Of a stretch of 18,177 bases of DNA, positions 1 to 6,436 are shown one piece after another; position 1 is the stretch's first letter; every line of letters starts with the position of its first letter. The DNA lies in the NCBI GenBank assembly GCA_028823435.1, contig JAPKBK010000010.1, positions 1 to 18,177 of the forward strand. Reading direction: 5' to 3'. The translations under genes were made by a program, and so were the position numbers. The notes beneath the pieces were generated by a model. It saw only the letters and a list, made by a program, of their open reading frames with translations. It had not been told where the DNA came from and did not search any database. This DNA is from Flavobacteriales bacterium (GTDB lineage Bacteria; Bacteroidota; Bacteroidia; Flavobacteriales_D; Sanyastnellaceae).

Positions 1-378
1 CTCAGTGACAGAATGATCGCACTTGGTGTTTTTGAACACAATCCAGATCTTGATGACAGAGGTCGAGGAGCACATCTCACAGCTCAGGTAATTTGGCATA
101 TGCTTGATGGAATCTTTTGCCAAACAGGAGATTATCCCAAATGCAGTGCAGAAGAATACACAAGATATGTTGTTGATTTACCAGGCAATGATCATGAAGT
201 TGCCTTTTTCAAATCAGCGAGAAGTGACAGATGGTGGATGGATGTTCCGATACCAACGTCAAAGAAAAACAACAAAGATCATCACCATCTTGTTCCATGT
301 GCTTACGAAGACTACCAAGAGGCCGCTGAGGGCCAACTTCCAGACAGATGGTGGAGGACTTATCAAAAACTTGCATGA
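1..378 (+). CDS. Formimidoylglutamase/arginase-family enzyme, C-terminal fragment (5' end outside window)
   Basis: The open frame enters from the left edge and ends at TGA 376-378, giving 125 visible residues of a protein expected to be about 350-390 aa. The text resembles the C-terminal end of the ureohydrolase (arginase/agmatinase/formimidoylglutamase) proteins commonly found in Bacteroidota: GVFEHNP, then a helix with AQVIWHMLDG, then SDRWWMDVP, then LVPCAYEDYQ and PDRWW near the C terminus. The dinuclear manganese ligands of this fold lie upstream and cannot be checked, so the exact substrate (formimidoylglutamate, arginine or another guanidino compound) is open. The methionine at position 13 is internal, because the preceding codons (LSDR) fit the same conserved stretch. 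It lies 101 bases before porP on the same strand; I see no convincing terminator between them, so partial read-through is possible. Family assignment is from recalled family features, not a search. Confidence 0.8.
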   Translation, partial: LSDRMIALGVFEHNPDLDDRGRGAHLTAQVIWHMLDGIFCQTGDYPKCSAEEYTRYVVDLPGNDHEVAFFKSARSDRWWMDVPIPTSKKNNKDHHHLVPCAYEDYQEAAEGQLPDRWWRTYQKLA

Positions 379-479
379 TGTTATTTGCGAATAAAGTGTC
401 CATCTTCATAAAATTCCTTATCTTGCCACTCTCAGTGAAAGCTGAAACCTGTAAAAATATTGAAAATCAACGAGTTAAC

Positions 480-1451
480 ATGATACGTAGTTTACTGCTT
501 ATGTTCGTAATGGGCCTTTTTACCGCTTCACTAAGCGCGCAACAGGACCCACAGTTCACGCAATGGTACATGGACCATGCGATGTCGAATATTGCCGCTG
601 CCGGCAATTCTGATTTGATTCAAGTAAATGGATTTTACCGAAATCAATGGGTCGGATTAGACCGCGCACCTGTAACATCACTTTTAAGTGTGAACGGAAA
701 GCTTGGATTTATGCCAGGTGGTTTTGGTGTTCAATTCTATCAAGACGAATTGGGTTTTGAAGCAAACACAATGGCAAAGGTTGGTTATTCTTATTCTTTG
801 GCACCATTTGCAGGCGGAACAACTTTAAGCCTGGGAACATCTGTGAGTTACTTCAGTAAGACATTTAAGCCGGATTGGCTTGCACTAGATGATTGGACAC
901 AAGACAATGCTATTCCATCAGATGGTGAAACAGGATCTGCTATTGATGTAGACTTCGGCGTTTACATCGCGAAGCCGAAAACATTTTATGCCGGCCTTTC
1001 TATGACGCACATCGCTCAATCTGAACTGAAGGATGGCGGAACGATCATGAGCATCACACCTGCAAGACATTTTTATGCCATGGGTGGATACAACTACGCG
1101 CTTGATGGAGACATCTTGGTGTTAAGAACGAACCTGCTCGCAAAAACAGATTTTAATGCGACAGCGATGGATCTCAACGTCAATGTCATGTATGATGAAA
1201 TGATTTGGGCAGGCGTTTCATGGAGACCCGGAGATGCGATATCCCCAATTGCTGGACTTCAATACCGCATGATCAGCAATGATGCGACAAGCTCTAAAGA
1301 ACAACTTTTCAAAGTGGGTTATTCATTCGATGCGACCACTTCTGAACTACAAACATATTCTTCAGGATCGCATGAATTCTTCCTGTCGTACAGCTTCAAA
1401 TTCATTTCTACTCCTATACTAAACAGATATGCGAATCCAAGATTCCTATAA
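480..1451 (+). CDS. porP: Type IX secretion / gliding outer-membrane protein PorP/SprF family
   Basis: A 323-aa protein, the first gene of the porP-gldKLMN cluster. PorP/SprF-family proteins are outer-membrane beta-barrel proteins of the T9SS; known members are linked to attachment of surface adhesins or to core assembly. The N terminus has a signal peptide: Met, Arg, then a hydrophobic stretch, with a likely cleavage after SLSA (residue 20) before QQDPQFTQWYMD. That QDPQFTQYM-like start followed by a segment ending NGFYRNQWVGL is the hallmark of the family. The rest alternates polar and hydrophobic residues as in a barrel, and it ends on an aromatic/hydrophobic tail (ANPRFL). The frame is open back to 348, but the ATG at 480 is chosen because it places the signal peptide at the N terminus. 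Two tandem stop codons (TAATAA) end it. gldK follows after 62 bases. The order matches the porPKLMN operon of Porphyromonas gingivalis. Confidence 0.92.
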   Translation: MIRSLLLMFVMGLFTASLSAQQDPQFTQWYMDHAMSNIAAAGNSDLIQVNGFYRNQWVGLDRAPVTSLLSVNGKLGFMPGGFGVQFYQDELGFEANTMAKVGYSYSLAPFAGGTTLSLGTSVSYFSKTFKPDWLALDDWTQDNAIPSDGETGSAIDVDFGVYIAKPKTFYAGLSMTHIAQSELKDGGTIMSITPARHFYAMGGYNYALDGDILVLRTNLLAKTDFNATAMDLNVNVMYDEMIWAGVSWRPGDAISPIAGLQYRMISNDATSSKEQLFKVGYSFDATTSELQTYSSGSHEFFLSYSFKFISTPILNRYANPRFL

Positions 1452-1513
1452 TAAAAGGAACCTTTCTTTCGTTGTATCCGTATCCTCCTAATAAACCTAC
1501 AAGAAAACTCTAT

Positions 1514-2878
1514 ATGAATAAGTTCCTTCTGATACTCATGACGCCAGTACTGCTTGCTGGTTGTTACATGGGACCCCAGGGTGAGCTCGTAGGGGTTCAC
1601 CCCCGTGAGTACTGGGATCAAGCTAATCCTTATGGTATGAATTACATCCACTTCGGATCGTATACCATGGGACCTAGTGATCAAGATGTTCCGTACGCAT
1701 TAAACACGCGAGCAAAAACAGTAACCATCCCTGCATTCTATATGGATGTACATGAGATCTCTAACAATGAATACCGACAATTTGTAAACTATGTCCGGGA
1801 TTCATTATTTCTTAACACGCTTGCTGAAAATGACGATGATCGTTATTTTATTGCGGAACAAGATGGCAAAGAACTAGATCGGTTTATTGACAAGGGGTAT
1901 GTCCTTAATTGGGAAGAACCTATCGACTGGACCGACGAAGATGTCTTTGACCTGCTTTATGATGAGTATTACCTCCAGGGCTCTGACAGATATTACAACC
2001 GCAAGGAAATAGATACACGTAAATTAAATTACCACTACTACTGGTTTAATCTTGAAAAAGCGGCCAGCAAAGAAGGACGTGATGAAGATTACGGAGAACC
2101 AAATGAATTGGGCCAATGGCACTCTGTAAAACGCTATTCAGACCGTCAGCAATTTGTAGTAGAGGAAACGATTAATGTCTATCCTGACACGCTTGTTTGG
2201 ATTCACGACTACGCATACTCTTACAACGAGCCTTTGGCAGAAAACTATTTCTGGCACCCTGCATATGATGACTATCCAGTTGTGGGAGTCACGTGGGGTC
2301 AGGCTGTCGCATTCAATGCGTACCGCACACAAATAATGAACTCCTGGAGAAAGAATGAAGGGCAAACGTACATACAAAAATTCCGTCTTCCTTCTGAAGC
2401 TGAATGGGAATATGCTGCACGTGGAGGCAGGAATCTAGCGCCATACCCTTGGGGTGGACCATACATTCGAAATGAACAGGGTTGTGTTCTTGCTAATTTC
2501 AAGCCCATGCGCGGTGATTACGTTGAGGATGCGAATGCATATACTGCACCCGTTGAGTCATATAGCCCGAACGATTACGGTCTATACCAAATGTCTGGCA
2601 ACGTGGCCGAGTGGACAAATACTGCCTTTGATGAAACAGTATATGACTTCGCTTTCGATCTTGCACCTGACTACGTTTATCATGCAAAAATGGAAGACAG
2701 CCAAGCGCTTCACAGAAAAGTAATCAGAGGAGGCTCTTGGAAAGATATCGGATACTATTGCCAAACAGGAACCCGTACCTATGAGTACAGCGATTCTGCG
2801 AAAGCATTTATTGGCTTCCGTTCTGTGATGTCATACTTGGGACGAGGAAAATCTGGCCCCAAAGAGGAGTGGAATTAA
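1514..2878 (+). CDS. gldK: Gliding motility / T9SS lipoprotein GldK (PorK)
   Basis: A 454-aa lipoprotein. The N terminus has a hydrophobic signal and a lipobox, LLAGC, with the acylated cysteine at residue 17. This is why the ATG at 1514 is preferred over the in-frame ATG at 1472, which would add 14 non-signal residues. With GldN it forms the periplasmic ring tethered to the outer membrane in the T9SS. The C-terminal half carries a formylglycine-generating-enzyme (SUMF1-type) fold: FRLPSEAEWEYAARGG at 290-305, GNVAEW at 362-367, RGGSW at 405-409 and GFRSV near the end. Only one cysteine (C416) sits in the region where true FGE enzymes have a catalytic pair, so it is probably structural, as expected for GldK. 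A long acidic and tyrosine-rich insertion (about 120-250) separates the early FGE-like part (EISNNEYRQFV) from the later motifs. gldL follows after 89 bases containing possible stem-loops. Confidence 0.95.
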   Translation: MNKFLLILMTPVLLAGCYMGPQGELVGVHPREYWDQANPYGMNYIHFGSYTMGPSDQDVPYALNTRAKTVTIPAFYMDVHEISNNEYRQFVNYVRDSLFLNTLAENDDDRYFIAEQDGKELDRFIDKGYVLNWEEPIDWTDEDVFDLLYDEYYLQGSDRYYNRKEIDTRKLNYHYYWFNLEKAASKEGRDEDYGEPNELGQWHSVKRYSDRQQFVVEETINVYPDTLVWIHDYAYSYNEPLAENYFWHPAYDDYPVVGVTWGQAVAFNAYRTQIMNSWRKNEGQTYIQKFRLPSEAEWEYAARGGRNLAPYPWGGPYIRNEQGCVLANFKPMRGDYVEDANAYTAPVESYSPNDYGLYQMSGNVAEWTNTAFDETVYDFAFDLAPDYVYHAKMEDSQALHRKVIRGGSWKDIGYYCQTGTRTYEYSDSAKAFIGFRSVMSYLGRGKSGPKEEWN

Positions 2879-2936
2879 GATCCTCTTCGCATTTAATTTG
2901 AATACCTGAAACCCTGCTATCGAGATTTACTCGGTA
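2862..2936 (+). promoter_or_regulatory. Two small stem-loops at the gldK-gldL junction
   Basis: The first has perfect 7-base arms AAGAGGA (2862-2868) and TCCTCTT (2881-2887) around a 12-base loop containing the gldK stop codon. The second has arms TATCGAG (2918-2924) and CTCGGTA (2930-2936), with one G-T pair and loop ATTTA. Neither is followed by a T-run, so they are not ordinary terminators. They might be RNA-processing or stability elements that tune gldK against gldLMN. This is inferred from pairing only, and short hairpins like these can occur by chance. Confidence 0.3.
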
Positions 2937-2967
2937 CATTTATAATTGAAACTAACATTTTAGAAGA

Positions 2968-3765
2968 ATGATACCCGCAAGCAAAAAAGTACATCCATGG
3001 ATGCCCGGTGGAAAAAAGTTTAAAGAATTTATGTCTAAATTATATGGCTTTGGTGCTGCCATTGTAATTATCGGTGCCCTGTTTAAAATTGAGCACATGC
3101 CTTTTGCGAGTGAGATGCTTATCATCGGTCTGAGTACAGAGGCCTTGATTTTCTTCTTTTCTGCACTTGAGCCACCAGCACATAGCGAACCGGATTGGTC
3201 ATTGGTTCATCCAGAATTGCGATATGAAGGTGAGGACGCTACAACTGCAACAACAGCTGTGGAGGAGTTTGACTCTCTACTCAAAGATGCAAACATTGAT
3301 TCTAAAACACTCAAGAACCTTGGGGATGGAATGAGGAACCTTGGCGACCAAGCAAGTAAAATGAGTGACATGGCAGACGCTGCAGGAGCGACTCAAGAAT
3401 TCAGCGATTCACTTGTAAAAGCATCAAATAGGGTTGATGAAATGGCAAACACCTACGAAGGGGTTTCTGAGTCATTGACAGGTCTCGTTGGGACAAAGGA
3501 AGCTGGAAATGCTGCTGGACAGAACTTGGAGCGTATGAACACCAATCTCGGCTCTTTGAATGCCATGTATGAGATGCAGCTTCAACAGCTAGAGGCAAAT
3601 AAAGAGCTTTATTCTGGGATGGGTGAGTTGGTGAAAACGCTTAACGACAGTGTAGAGGATACAAAGGCTTACAAAGAGCACATTGCTGCACTTGCACAAA
3701 ACCTTGCCTCTCTTAATACTGTTTACGGCAACATGCTCAATGCAATGGGCAACAAAGGTAGCTAG
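2968..3765 (+). CDS. gldL: Gliding motility / T9SS motor protein GldL (PorL)
   Basis: A 265-aa inner-membrane protein; GldL pentamers surround a GldM dimer and form the proton-driven rotary motor of the T9SS. Two transmembrane helices lie at roughly 25-40 (LYGFGAAIVIIGALFK) and 49-67 (EMLIIGLSTEALIFFFSAL), joined by a short KIEHMPFAS loop. The residues described as functionally important in the Flavobacterium johnsoniae motor appear to have counterparts here: Y26, K40 and H43, with E58 the best candidate for the membrane glutamate. The Y-to-K-to-H spacing (14, then 3) matches my recollection of that protein. After a PP-containing turn the chain becomes a long, polar, helix-forming cytoplasmic region (about 90-265) with repeated NLG and MSDMAD-type heptad-like patterns, probably coiled coil. 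The first 24 residues are longer than I expect for the family; M12 (position 3001) or M22 are alternative starts. The stop is 2 bases before the gldM ATG, consistent with translational coupling. Confidence 0.95.
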   Translation: MIPASKKVHPWMPGGKKFKEFMSKLYGFGAAIVIIGALFKIEHMPFASEMLIIGLSTEALIFFFSALEPPAHSEPDWSLVHPELRYEGEDATTATTAVEEFDSLLKDANIDSKTLKNLGDGMRNLGDQASKMSDMADAAGATQEFSDSLVKASNRVDEMANTYEGVSESLTGLVGTKEAGNAAGQNLERMNTNLGSLNAMYEMQLQQLEANKELYSGMGELVKTLNDSVEDTKAYKEHIAALAQNLASLNTVYGNMLNAMGNKGS

Positions 3766-3767
3766 AT

Positions 3768-5489
3768 ATGTCAGGAGCAAAAGAGACCCCAAGACAGAAA
3801 ATGATAGGGATGATGTACCTCGTCCTTACTGCACTTCTGGCGTTAAATATTTCTAAAGAAGTTTTAGATGGTTTCGTGAAAGTTGAAAACAGTCTACTTC
3901 AAACACAGTCTACGCTTTCATCAAAAATTTACGATACGTACACTGCTTTAGAAGGAAAATATGGAAGCGAACCCGTTAAAGTAGCACCGTTTTTCGACGA
4001 AGCTCAGACAATTGTCAAAAAATCCGATGACTTGGTGCGCTATATCACTCAACTGAAAGCACGTTGCTTGTCTACTTCATCAGGTGATTTTGAAGAACAA
4101 GAACTGGTGGATTTTGAAAATTACATCGGTGTTGATGATAACGGAAAAGACACCACGTTAAACCTGGCCTACATTCGGGTAAAAGATGAATATCAATCTT
4201 TAACACGATACATGGTGGGGGCAGATGAAAACAACCCGATTGAAGGTGAATGGACTGCAAATGGGATTAAGGTTGCTGTACAGAAATACCGTGACTACCT
4301 TCTAAGCATAAGTGTGACAGATATCAATGGGTTTGTTCTCGAACTGCCTGAAAATACAAAAAAATCATTGAACGAACGGTTCTCCTTTGAACAAGAAATG
4401 AAGGCCGACAAAATGGTGTCATGGGAAATCGCAAACTTCCACAAAATGCCCTTGGCAGCGGTGATGCCGCTCATGTCTAAAATGATTATTGACATTAGAG
4501 ATGCAGAAGAAGATGCGATCGGATGGCTACTTAGCAGTACAGATGCAAAAAGTTTAAAGTTCGATGATGTCGTGGGGTTGACTGTACCGCTATCAAACTA
4601 TATTCTAAGAGGAGACACAGTGAGAGCCAATATTTTCCTTGCGGCTTTTGATAAAACGAAAAAACCAGAGGTATATATTGATCCCTACAAATGGGATGGC
4701 AAAGATTCTTCAGCGTTAGATTATACAAATCTTGAGCCTTTGCAGGTTAATGAGCAAGGTCAAGGTCTTTTGGCGATGTCATCAAGAGGCATGAGTCTCG
4801 GACAATACCAATACAAGGGTGTCATCAGGTACCAAGGTCCTGAGGGAGATATGCTATCTGAACAATTTTTCACTCCTAAATTTACGATTGCAGAACCTGC
4901 GCTTGTTGTCTCTCCTACAAAGATGAATGTCTTCTACAGAGGCGTCGCGAATCCAGTAGAGATCAGTGTACCAGGAGTACCTAGCGACAAATTGCGTGTG
5001 AGCATCTCGGGAAGTCACAAGATTAAAAAGCAGAGTGACGGAACATATATCGTTGAACCTTCTAAAGATTCGAACAAGACAGCGATAATATCTGTGAAAG
5101 GTGAAATGCCAGATGGGTCAATCAGTAATCTTGGGCAGCGTGATTTCGTCGTCAAAAGAATTCCTGATCCTTTGCCATGGTGGGGAGGAAAAGATCCGAC
5201 TAACAATTTGATCAAAACGAATGAGATACTTTCATTCACTGCCGTAGTGCCTAAGATGCCCGATTTTGCATTTCAAATAAAACCAGTAGTAATAGGCTTT
5301 ACAATTACAATGAGTAAAGATGGCGTGGTTTCAAGTGAAAAGTCTTCCAATAATAAAATCACATCCCAACAGGAAAAACTACTCAGAAAGGCAAGACCTG
5401 GAACCCGTCTTTTCTTTGAGGATATCAAAGTACGGATGCCTGACAAAACAACTCGTATTTTAAATCTGAGTTTGAAAGTCATAAAGTAA
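3768..5489 (+). CDS. gldM: Gliding motility / T9SS motor protein GldM (PorM)
   Basis: A 573-aa protein with a short cytoplasmic start, one transmembrane helix (about 12-28, MIGMMYLVLTALLALNI) and a large periplasmic part. The N terminus MSGAKETPRQK followed by MIGMMYLVLTALLALN is strongly diagnostic. R9 occupies the exact position of the GldM arginine that pairs with the GldL glutamate in the published motor structure. The periplasmic part begins with a helical region (EVLDGFVKVENSL), then several beta-rich domains ending near ILNLSLKVIK, as expected for the four-domain shaft that reaches the GldK/GldN ring. It is longer than the roughly 515-aa GldM/PorM proteins I know, so some domain loops may be enlarged. 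It starts 2 bases after gldL and stops 9 bases before gldN, inside a tight operon. No signal-peptide cleavage is expected. Confidence 0.96.
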   Translation: MSGAKETPRQKMIGMMYLVLTALLALNISKEVLDGFVKVENSLLQTQSTLSSKIYDTYTALEGKYGSEPVKVAPFFDEAQTIVKKSDDLVRYITQLKARCLSTSSGDFEEQELVDFENYIGVDDNGKDTTLNLAYIRVKDEYQSLTRYMVGADENNPIEGEWTANGIKVAVQKYRDYLLSISVTDINGFVLELPENTKKSLNERFSFEQEMKADKMVSWEIANFHKMPLAAVMPLMSKMIIDIRDAEEDAIGWLLSSTDAKSLKFDDVVGLTVPLSNYILRGDTVRANIFLAAFDKTKKPEVYIDPYKWDGKDSSALDYTNLEPLQVNEQGQGLLAMSSRGMSLGQYQYKGVIRYQGPEGDMLSEQFFTPKFTIAEPALVVSPTKMNVFYRGVANPVEISVPGVPSDKLRVSISGSHKIKKQSDGTYIVEPSKDSNKTAIISVKGEMPDGSISNLGQRDFVVKRIPDPLPWWGGKDPTNNLIKTNEILSFTAVVPKMPDFAFQIKPVVIGFTITMSKDGVVSSEKSSNNKITSQQEKLLRKARPGTRLFFEDIKVRMPDKTTRILNLSLKVIK

Positions 5490-5498
5490 AAAGAAACG

Positions 5499-6362
5499 AT
5501 GATGAGCAATTATTTTAAATTTACACTGCTAATTATAGCAATCTTCTCAGTGTCATTTGAAGGTGACGCACAAGTACAAGACGTTCTTGACGGCGCATAC
5601 GTGAGGCAAACCAGGTTCGAGAAAAGAGTGATACCATACCCTTATCTTCGTGAAGCTGACGTCATGTATTCTAAGCGTCTCTGGCAAGAGATGGATTTAA
5701 AACAAAAAATAAATCATCCTTTCTTCTACCCTATAGAGCCTATTCAAAATAGAAAGAACCTTTTCGACGTGATCAAGGAGGGGCTACTTATAGACGGTTC
5801 TTTGCAAGCTTATGGCGCGGGTCCAGCAGGTGATGAAGACGAGTTTTACGTCAGAAATAAACTAAGTGTTGACAGTGTTCGAAGTAAGCTTAACCCGGTC
5901 ACTTTCATCAAAAAGTACGATGATGATGGTGAAGAGATCGAATCAGAAAAACAGCAAACAGCAATTAGCTCTGAATATATTACGAGATACCGTTTGAAAG
6001 AAGATTGGATTTGGGACAGACAAAGAAGTGAAAGATATGTAAGGATTATTGGAATTGCTCCGCTTATAGAAGAATTTAGAGACGGTGAAAGCATCGGTTA
6101 TCAGCCACTGTTTTGGTTGTACTATCCTGAGTGTAGAGAAGTCTTCGCACATTCTGAAGCCTTCAATCTGTTCAATGATGCTCAACGCAGAACGTATGAG
6201 GACTTGTTCCAAAAAAGATATTTCTCCAGTTATATCGTGAAGGAATCAAATGTATATGATCGTATCGTGAAGGGTTACGTAAGAGGAATGGATGCGCTCG
6301 CCGAATCTGAACGAATCAAAGAGGAATTGTTCTTACTGGAGCACGATCTATGGCATTACTGA
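5499..6362 (+). CDS. gldN: Gliding motility / T9SS ring protein GldN (PorN)
   Basis: A 287-aa periplasmic protein. It has an N-terminal signal peptide (hydrophobic stretch FTLLIIAIFSVSF) with probable cleavage after GDA at about residue 25, before QVQDVLDGAYVR. Family features are VIPYPYLREADVMYSKRLW followed by an L-K-Q-K-I-N-H-P-F-F-Y-P-type segment, then NLFDVIKEGLL, and later YRLKEDWIWDRQRSERYVRIIGIAPL and PLFWLYYPECREVF. GldN binds GldK to form the periplasmic ring contacted by the GldM shaft. The product is at the short end for GldN/PorN (F. johnsoniae GldN is somewhat longer), mainly through a short C terminus. The start is one of two adjacent ATG codons (5499 or 5502). It is the last gene of the porPKLMN operon; a strong terminator follows 22 bases after the stop. 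Confidence 0.95.
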   Translation: MMSNYFKFTLLIIAIFSVSFEGDAQVQDVLDGAYVRQTRFEKRVIPYPYLREADVMYSKRLWQEMDLKQKINHPFFYPIEPIQNRKNLFDVIKEGLLIDGSLQAYGAGPAGDEDEFYVRNKLSVDSVRSKLNPVTFIKKYDDDGEEIESEKQQTAISSEYITRYRLKEDWIWDRQRSERYVRIIGIAPLIEEFRDGESIGYQPLFWLYYPECREVFAHSEAFNLFNDAQRRTYEDLFQKRYFSSYIVKESNVYDRIVKGYVRGMDALAESERIKEELFLLEHDLWHY

Positions 6363-6383
6363 TTTATTGAAGATATTCAACTT

Positions 6384-6415
6384 AAAACGGGAGGCTTTGT
6401 AGCTTCCCGTTTTTT
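6384..6415 (+). terminator. Rho-independent terminator of the porP-gldKLMN operon
   Basis: A 12-bp stem: A6384-C6395 (AAAACGGGAGGC) pairs with G6402-T6413 (GCTTCCCGTTTT), including one G-T pair, around the 6-base loop TTTGTA. A run of six Ts (6410-6415) starts within the 3' arm. It lies 22 bases after the gldN stop and 22 bases before the ABC-F start. The A-rich 5' arm matching the T-run means it could also work in the reverse direction, but no gene there needs this. Confidence 0.9.
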
Positions 6416-6429
6416 ATTTACGACATTTG
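6396..6429 (+). promoter_or_regulatory. Possible promoter of the ABC-F gene
   Basis: GACATTTG at 6422-6429 matches the Bacteroidota -7 consensus TAnnTTTG at five of six fixed bases. A TTTG at 6396-6399, inside the terminator loop, lies 22 bases upstream and could serve as the -33 element. The predicted transcription start would fall at or just before the ATG at 6437, giving an mRNA with almost no leader. The match is imperfect and the case rests on position. Confidence 0.3.
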
Positions 6430-6436
6430 CCGCCGC

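Noticed and set aside
348..479. Upstream extension of the porP frame to an ATG at 348
   Set aside because: It overlaps the preceding gene and lacks signal-peptide character; the ATG at 480 begins a clear signal peptide.
1452..1513. Small hairpin AAAGG/CCTTT after porP as a terminator
   Set aside because: The loop is only two bases, the stem is weak and there is no T-run; gldK is expected to be co-transcribed.
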